Assembly: GCA_026075535.2 (NCBI GenBank)
Contig: AP026541.1
Span: forward strand, 186,001 to 250,000
DNA length: 64,000 nucleotides
Direction of reading: 5' to 3'
DNA from: Tricholoma matsutake
Taxonomy: Eukaryota; Basidiomycota; Agaricomycetes; Agaricales; Tricholomataceae
The notes under the pieces were generated by a model. It had not been told where the DNA came from. It made no database searches and saw nothing but the letters and a program-made list of their open reading frames with translations. Positions 58,126-64,000 of this stretch are shown one piece after another (within the stretch, counting starts at the first letter, position 1; each line of letters begins with the position of its first letter). The translations under genes and the position numbers were made by a program.

Positions 58126-60323
58126 TCAAGCTGGCCACTGTTGTGCTTGCCACTGCCAATGTGATCGCCTGATTGTCAGGTTTTGTTGGGATGGGGGTGG
58201 GGTCATTGGTTGATAGCTAACTGCTGACAATCCTTTGTTGGGCATGCTGGCCACTCCTGTATCCTGGCCGCAAAAAAGGGGGCAAGGTTTAGGACATTGT
58301 GATGTTTGTTGAGGAGGTGGAGTGGAGTGGTCATTTCGGAACAGGGATGGATCAATAGGGGGGTCGTTCACATTGTTGCCTGACATGGGTCCCATGTATC
58401 TCATGTATGTGTCTCGAGGTATAAGATACTGCAGTTCACCATCACCTGGACCATTAATTGGCTGTGGCTGAGCGACACCAGCATTACAGAGTATGTCCAT
58501 TGTTGTTTGATGGACTTGTACATCATTCAACAGAGTTGCACTTGTGTTTGAGTTGTGTGCCTGTTCTGCCATCGACCTTTGGCCAGGTTTCTTTGGCTTG
58601 GATTTGCCTTTTGCAGCTTTTATGACTCTCGATTGTGAATGTGAGTTGGGAGAAGATGCACCTAATTTGGGATTAGCCTTCGGGGTCGGGCATGGGCACG
58701 GGAGCAGGTGCAGGAGCAACTGAGTCAGCACGGGCCACTGAGTTGTCTGCACTGGGCACAGCAGTGGTAGCAGCAGCAGGGGAGTCTACATCAGGCATGG
58801 CAGCGGCATCTGCATTACATCGGCCAGTGTGTTTGCGCATCTGCCAAGAAGGTGTAGGGCTATTCAAATCATTAGGATATTGTGCAGGAGAGACACTACC
58901 ATTGTGTAGCTTGATTCTTTTGAACCTGAATGCCCTCTCAGGGCCCTGTGCCATTCACCGCTGCAGAATGTGGTTGAAGAAGTCTTCTATGACACTCTTT
59001 TGCATGTTCCATGGGTCTGTCCATTTGAACCTGGCTGGGAGATATTCTGGATTGATGAATGTCGATGTGTGCTTGGCAATTGCTGTGAATGGGACATGGC
59101 AAGTACGACCATTGTTTGCTAGTTCTGCATGCAGATAAGTAACAACTCATTGAAAAGGAAGTGATCATACTGTAATGCTGCCCAACATACAACTTAAACC
59201 ATTCCTCCAGCTCTTTTTTCTTGTACAGTGAGCCTTTCCATGGTGTGGGTAGGATGGGGAACCCATCACTAGTCATCTCAAGTCGGATTTGCATTGAGTT
59301 ACCATGCGCTGTTGACCATGAAGCAACATCTGATGCACGTAAAGCCTTGATATAGCCCATGAAGTGGCACTTGAGCTCTGTGATCTCATTATTATATGTG
59401 TCTATGAAGGATCGTGCAGGGGTGGCCATCAACAATGAAACATTTTCATGACTGTGATCAGGAGTGGGATTGGCAATGGCAGCAGCAGCAGCAGCAGAAG
59501 ATTTTCACTCAGACGTCAACAACCATCAAACCATCAGGTGCAGTGTAGGCCATGAATGTCACAGATAGCACCCCCATTTCTAGCCACTGTTGTCATGCAG
59601 TCTCCTCCACATGCTTAACCAGGTTCTTCTCTGCTCGACTGCAAAACATCAATAACATCATTGGGAATGGGAATGGGAATGGGAATGGGAATGGGAATGG
59701 AAACGACAATGGGAATGGGAATGGCAATGGGTTAACATACATTCACTTCGTTTTCTCTGGATAACCTTCCCCCTCCATTTTCTCCTGCTTGGCCTCAAGC
59801 ACTGCCTTTTCCTCTGCAGTGATGCTTTCAAAAACCCTCTTGATGGCTGGCAGTAGGATCTGGAACCATCCAGGCATACTTGTGGACGCATCCTGAACAC
59901 CTAACATATCTCCGATCTCTTTCCAAACTCGGTCCTGGTGTAAGCTCCAGATCACTTCTGATTGCTTCACTTTGAAGTTGTTTGACTTCCTTGAGGAGCC
60001 TTTTGTCATTCACCAGTTGTTTGAAAGCCAGTTTGTTAGTTCCTGGCAATGTGATCAATAATACAACATTGAATGGGATGATACCCCACCTTGGCATGCA
60101 TGCGACTCTCCTCCGGATCTATTGGGGTCATCTCAATTGATGCCCAGTAATTACATATGGTGGGGAGAATGTCAGTCTTGAGTATTTGCAATTGGGCAGC
60201 TTTTGATTCCTGAGATCGGAATCCATCTTTATAAGGCTCGATGATCTTCTGCTCTTCAACCATATATTGGCTCCCCTTCTGGTACCGTCTGTGTCCTGGG
60301 TTCTCTGATGGCTCAGGTGGCAT
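58126..60323 (-). pseudogene. TE-associated gene c (KDZ cassette), conserved fungal family
   Basis: Minus-strand gene from ATG 60323 to about 58126. Exon 1: SQYMVEEQKIIEPYKDGFRSQESKAAQLQ.. and ILPTICNYWASIEMTP. After an intron (about 60048-60092): NWLSNNW*, then HQDRVWKEIGDML and MPGWFQILLPAIKRVFESI. An intron at about 59640-59755 carries a CCCATT microsatellite. Further exons read SDGFPILPTPWKGSLYKKKELEEWFKLYVGQHY and VPFTAIAKHTSTFINPEYLP, a block I know from a large unnamed basidiomycete family. The C-terminal tail is low complexity. In-frame TGAs occur in NNW* and QR*MAQ, both where CGA is plausible. Role unknown. Confidence 0.55.
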
Positions 60324-60464
60324 TGGAGGGGATTGATGTGGAGGAAGGAATTGTTTTTGCCATTGGGTTTCACTTGTAATTTGGCATGAGGATCACACGA
60401 GGATAACACGAGGTCAATAGTACAATAAATAGCCCATCAATGCAATTGATTCCCCCCAATCATC

Positions 60465-61345
60465 ATGAGCCTGACAAGAGCTCCTTACAAGCGAAAGAGA
60501 TGATCAAAGAACAATGCCACCCTGCATGAGGACAATGATGGTGCAGTGGATACTGTCACACATAAGGAAGTTGAGGTCAACACAAGACATGGACCAAAAA
60601 CAAAGCATATCAAGGTTTCCTTGCCTCCAGTTACAGAAGAATGTGGTGAATCAAGTTCAGCTGGTATCCATGACAATCCAGGTCTTGCTCCAGAATGGGA
60701 TATGCAAGAACCTCAGGTGGCTGATGAGCCGGTTCAGCCACAGATTGGCATGGTCAGTTTCTGACATTGATTGACTTACCGAGGCTCATGTACAAATAAC
60801 AGAGGCAGCGAGACTATGTCTTGGAGTTTGTTGGACAAACAGATGAACTGCTGCAAGCATCCCTGTCTTGGCAGGCATGGTCAATCAATAAACAAGTTTG
60901 CAACCACTGTTCATTCAATAAACGGGCAATTTGGAGATGTGTTGATTGTTTGCTAGGAAGAACGCTTTGCCAAACATGTATGTGGGTAACACACAGGCAA
61001 AATCCCTTCCATTGCATTGAATCTTGGACTGGCATGCACTTTTGCAGGGCTGAGTTATGGGAGGTTGGCACATACCTCTTAGTTCAGCACCAGACAGATC
61101 AGCCGATTTGCAACGCTCTTCAGCTCCAAATGGAATATCTGGAAACATTCAAGGACATGAAGGATAAAGCAGAACAAGAGTCGGCCAATTGGGGAGGTGA
61201 TGATCAGCATCAGCCTTCATCACATCAATCAGCATCGGCCCCATGTGAAGAGTCAGGAGCGGCAACAGCAACAGCAATGGCAGATGAAATGGGGGACAAT
61301 GAAGCATTTTTTGATTCCCTTGATGAGCTTCTGGTTCAAGCGCTG
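60465..61345 (+). pseudogene. KDZ transposase, N-terminal CxC2 part (truncated)
   Basis: Kyakuja-Dileera-Zisupton (KDZ) transposase fragment. ATG 60465 opens MSLTRAPYKRKR*, with a TGA near 60501. After an intron (about 60765-60815) the CxC2-like cysteine cluster reads CNHCSFNKRAIWRCVDCLLGRTLCQTCMWVTH, NPFHCIESWTGMHFCRAELWEVGTYLLVQHQ. This matches the KDZ-associated CxC2 order (paired Cys, W-x-C-x2-C, HRxNPFH, W-x-G-x-H-F, LWEVG). The catalytic domain is absent: similarity ends near 61345, where an LTR-like block begins. Genes a, b and c lie just upstream. Confidence 0.75.
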
Positions 61346-62517
61346 ATGGGTTGTCTCCTTGGCTCAAGGACTGATTCACCACTTTAGCATCATTCTAATC
61401 ACATTGGCTAACTCCTATGACGTCCCAGACACAGTGTGACCCAGTCTATCGATCGTGATATCATATCGACCACGTCAAAACATCACCAGCGACATTGATC
61501 ATATCAAGAGCCCACATTGCACAACCTTAGGACTACCCCGAAAGTCCCTAAGATCCCCCTACACCACCATCAAACATCCCTGATCAACTTCAAACAGCTG
61601 CAACCATGATCGAGCATCATCGAGCATTGTCCAGCATCATCGATCGATATTGAGAAACTACGAGTGACATCAGGCACCGCCTTCATTATCTAAATGGTGG
61701 AAGACCATGCACTAGGACATATTCCAACTCGTGCTCAAACCTGCTGATCATAGGTCAGCCTCGTTCCAAGTCCCTATTGCGCACAGAACCTGCTGGATGC
61801 ATTATTGCGAGACTTAGTGCAGTTTATACACAAAGGACAGTCTCTTTTAGTTCTTTCCCTTTATTACTCTTTCATCATATGATATATATATCTTTCTTGT
61901 TCAGATTCCAGTCTCCTTTATGGCCTTGTGCCTTAACTCATATCTTTTGCCTCATGTTCTACACATGTTTCTCATTCCATTTTAGGAAATTTCTTTAAAA
62001 CATATAAAACTCTGTAGTATCTACTTGGAAATAACAAGAAATCATCTTCACATATCGTCTCATATACAGTTCTAAGCATCCAATCAACTTTCTAAAACAA
62101 TCTAAGTCTCTATGGGTTTTCTCAATCGACAAGAAACCTCTGCGATTGTCGCGTCCTCGATCCTCCCTCGATCCTCTCGTCATTAGCTCTAGTAACCCTT
62201 CCAACACTTCATAGCCATTTGCCGCACCCTTCGTATACTATTGACCTATCGAAAGGTCCCCAGAATTCACATATCGACCATTGACAATAAACTTGTTCGC
62301 CGTCGATCTCGTCAATCGCCCTTGATATCGATCGATACTTGATCGGACCGCGCGGAACACCTTTGTCTCTCATAACACTACCTTCACAACTAGTACCAAC
62401 TGGTCATCTTTCCATTGGTTGGGCCACAAACATTCGGAATGACTTGCAACCTTCCTCTGACATGTCGCAAATATCATTGATTGCCTCAAGGTGGTTTTCC
62501 CAGGTTGAGTATCATCA
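61346..62517 (+). repeat. Gypsy-type LTR-like block, copy 2 (5' truncated)
   Basis: Matches 44008-45063 throughout (for example the GGTCAGCCTCGTTCCAAGTCCC and CGCAAATATCATTGATTGCC words) and ends CAGGTTGAGTATCATCA. Position 62518 begins TTTTGGAGCCCACC, a probable primer-binding site. The 5' side is cut where the KDZ gene ends. Confidence 0.6.
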
Positions 62518-62639
62518 TTTTTGGAGCCCACCATGAGGGTTTCTGAATCATTTCATCGTCTGACCAACCTCGACTTCCTCGGCTTAGGCCAACACAAGCA
62601 AGAACCCTTTGTATCAATACTCACCACGCCTTCAAATCT

Positions 62640-64000
62640 CTTGAACAATCGGGAGACATTCTAATTCCAGTTTCCAAAGCAGAATCTACTCATTGTAGAC
62701 TATTTCCTTCACCTATATCATCGCCTTCCACATTGTCATCTACTTCTTTGTCATCATCATCGACCTCTTCATTTATCCTTCCAACAACTTTGACACCTCT
62801 ACCATCTATTACACAAGTCTTAACCCCTACCCCTAGAGTCATCGCATTCATGACTACCCAAACCATGATGCCAGCTTGTGGGCACTCGACTGCTCCAAAA
62901 TTTGACCCTACTCAGCTTTGAGAGCTCCGATGATACTTCGAAGAACTTGAACTATTATTCCCGACCTGTGGTGTTACTGAATCAAATCTAATGAAGAAAC
63001 ACACTTGTCGCTACCTCAACATCGACTCTTCAGAACTCTGGGAATTGCTTCCAGAGTATCAACCCGGCACATCATTCAATGAATTTAGAGCAGCAGTACA
63101 CAAACTCTATCCTGGCTCAGAAGACAATCGCAAGTGGAGCATATTGGACATGGAAATGTATTATCGTGTGTTCTACAACATTACTCACTTTTTGTGAGCA
63201 AAGAATAGGATCTTGGAAGCCGAGCAAAGCAGAGCTTATGTTCGAGGATTCCAACCTGGCTTATGGACTCAAATCACTCGATGACTCGAACTCAAATTCC
63301 CCGACCATTATCCCGACGATCCATATCCACTCAATGACATTCATGATGCAGCAAAATTTGTACTAGCAGGCTCCAACACATCAAACTCAGTAATCCACCA
63401 ATCGACCTCTTCATTGCACTCGACATTGAACATCAGAAATACGGTCACCTCGTCACCTGGAACAATTATGATTAAAACAGAAGATCTAAACGCAATGTTT
63501 GAATGATTTGCTAGCACCATCGCTATGCATATCACAGGTACTAAAGATCCTCACACCAATTCGGCAGACAGACAGGCACATATCGACGCACTCCTTTGCA
63601 TATTTTGCGGTTTATCTGGACATTTTATTCCTGACTGTATGGTTTGTCAGTCGTACTTGAACAAAGGGAAGTGTAAGTGAAATGCAGAAGGAAAGATTGT
63701 ACTTCCAAATGGACAATTCACCCCTCGAAGTATCCCTGGCAGGTTTATCCAGGAACGGATCGATGAATGGTGGAAATGCAACCCAGACGCAACCCCAGCA
63801 GCCACACTTTTATTCAGCATTGCACCATTGGCACCTTCGACTTCGACTAGTTCAATCTCGGCTGCGATCACTTCAATAACAGAATCCGATGCCGTTTCTA
63901 CATCAGGATCGGAGACGAAAGGCATTTATCATAACTCGATGTTGACAGCTGACTCCGAAGATAGAATAGTGGCTCTCGAGCATGAAATATTTGTGCTTTG
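62640..64000 (+). pseudogene. Retrotransposon gag, right-edge element (incomplete in window)
   Basis: Gag of the element whose LTR-like block lies at 61346-62517. Visible are TAPKFDPTQL*ELR*YFEELE (stops at 62919-62921 and about 62931-62933), HTCRYLNIDSSELWELLPEYQPGTSFNEFRAAVHKLYPGSEDNRKWSI, and a retroviral zinc knuckle CIFCGLSGHFIPDC at 63598-63639 (C-x2-C-x4-H-x4-C). Further downstream come the Gag tail residues FTPRSIPGRFIQERIDEWW and ITSITESDAVSTSGSETKGIYHN. Several frames are needed, so it is decayed. Pol would lie beyond 64000. Confidence 0.65.

Overview
The window looks like nuclear DNA from a basidiomycete fungus, probably an Agaricomycete. Reasons: short (about 50-60 bp) GT..AG introns, Plavaka and KDZ transposons, chromodomain Gypsy and Copia retroelements, and host-gene remnants (a small fungal kinase, a P-loop NTPase, a PLC-like phosphodiesterase) of types I know from mushroom-forming fungi. 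The genus cannot be fixed from the sequence. I found no clearly intact host gene. It is a gene-poor, transposon-dense region in which nearly every reading frame is broken.

Layout. 1-8087: Plavaka element 1, with the transposase on the minus strand (415-4086) and a divergently transcribed accessory gene on the plus strand (4932-7550). 8094-8700: a 607-bp inverted-repeat (MITE-like) element. 9755-9849 and 17045-17483: the two halves of a kinase-like pseudogene, split by Plavaka element 2 (9850-17044), which has the same two-gene divergent architecture in mirror orientation and carries an internal inversion. 17675-21102: a decayed P-loop NTPase gene on the minus strand. 23795-30363: a Copia LTR element on the minus strand, with a 1.1-kb foldback palindrome inserted in its reverse transcriptase. 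30364-31261: remnant of a tyrosine-recombinase (DIRS-like) retroelement. 31.3-43.4 kb: a patchwork of tRNA-derived SINE-like sequences, dispersed repeats, minisatellites, a Plavaka N-terminal fragment (36.2-36.9 kb) and a PLC-like phosphodiesterase fragment (37.4-37.8 kb).

43.7-53.8 kb is a nested cluster. A Gypsy gag on the minus strand is interrupted by a complete chromodomain Gypsy element (46509-52741, with 411-bp LTRs and a perfect 5-bp target duplication) and by an 848-bp hAT-like MITE (45184-46031); an LTR-like block lies next to it. 53.9-54.8 kb is divergent tandem repeat plus GGGGAT/GGGGAC minisatellite. 54.8-61.4 kb carries three conserved fungal TE-associated genes (minus, plus, minus) followed by the CxC2 N-terminus of a KDZ transposase, cut off by the 5' part of another LTR element whose gag runs off the right edge.

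Most premature stops for which a parental codon can be judged look like CGA to TGA changes, which suggests CpG deamination of silenced repeats. The most interesting biology is the two-gene divergent Plavaka architecture, seen twice, and the multi-gene KDZ cassette.
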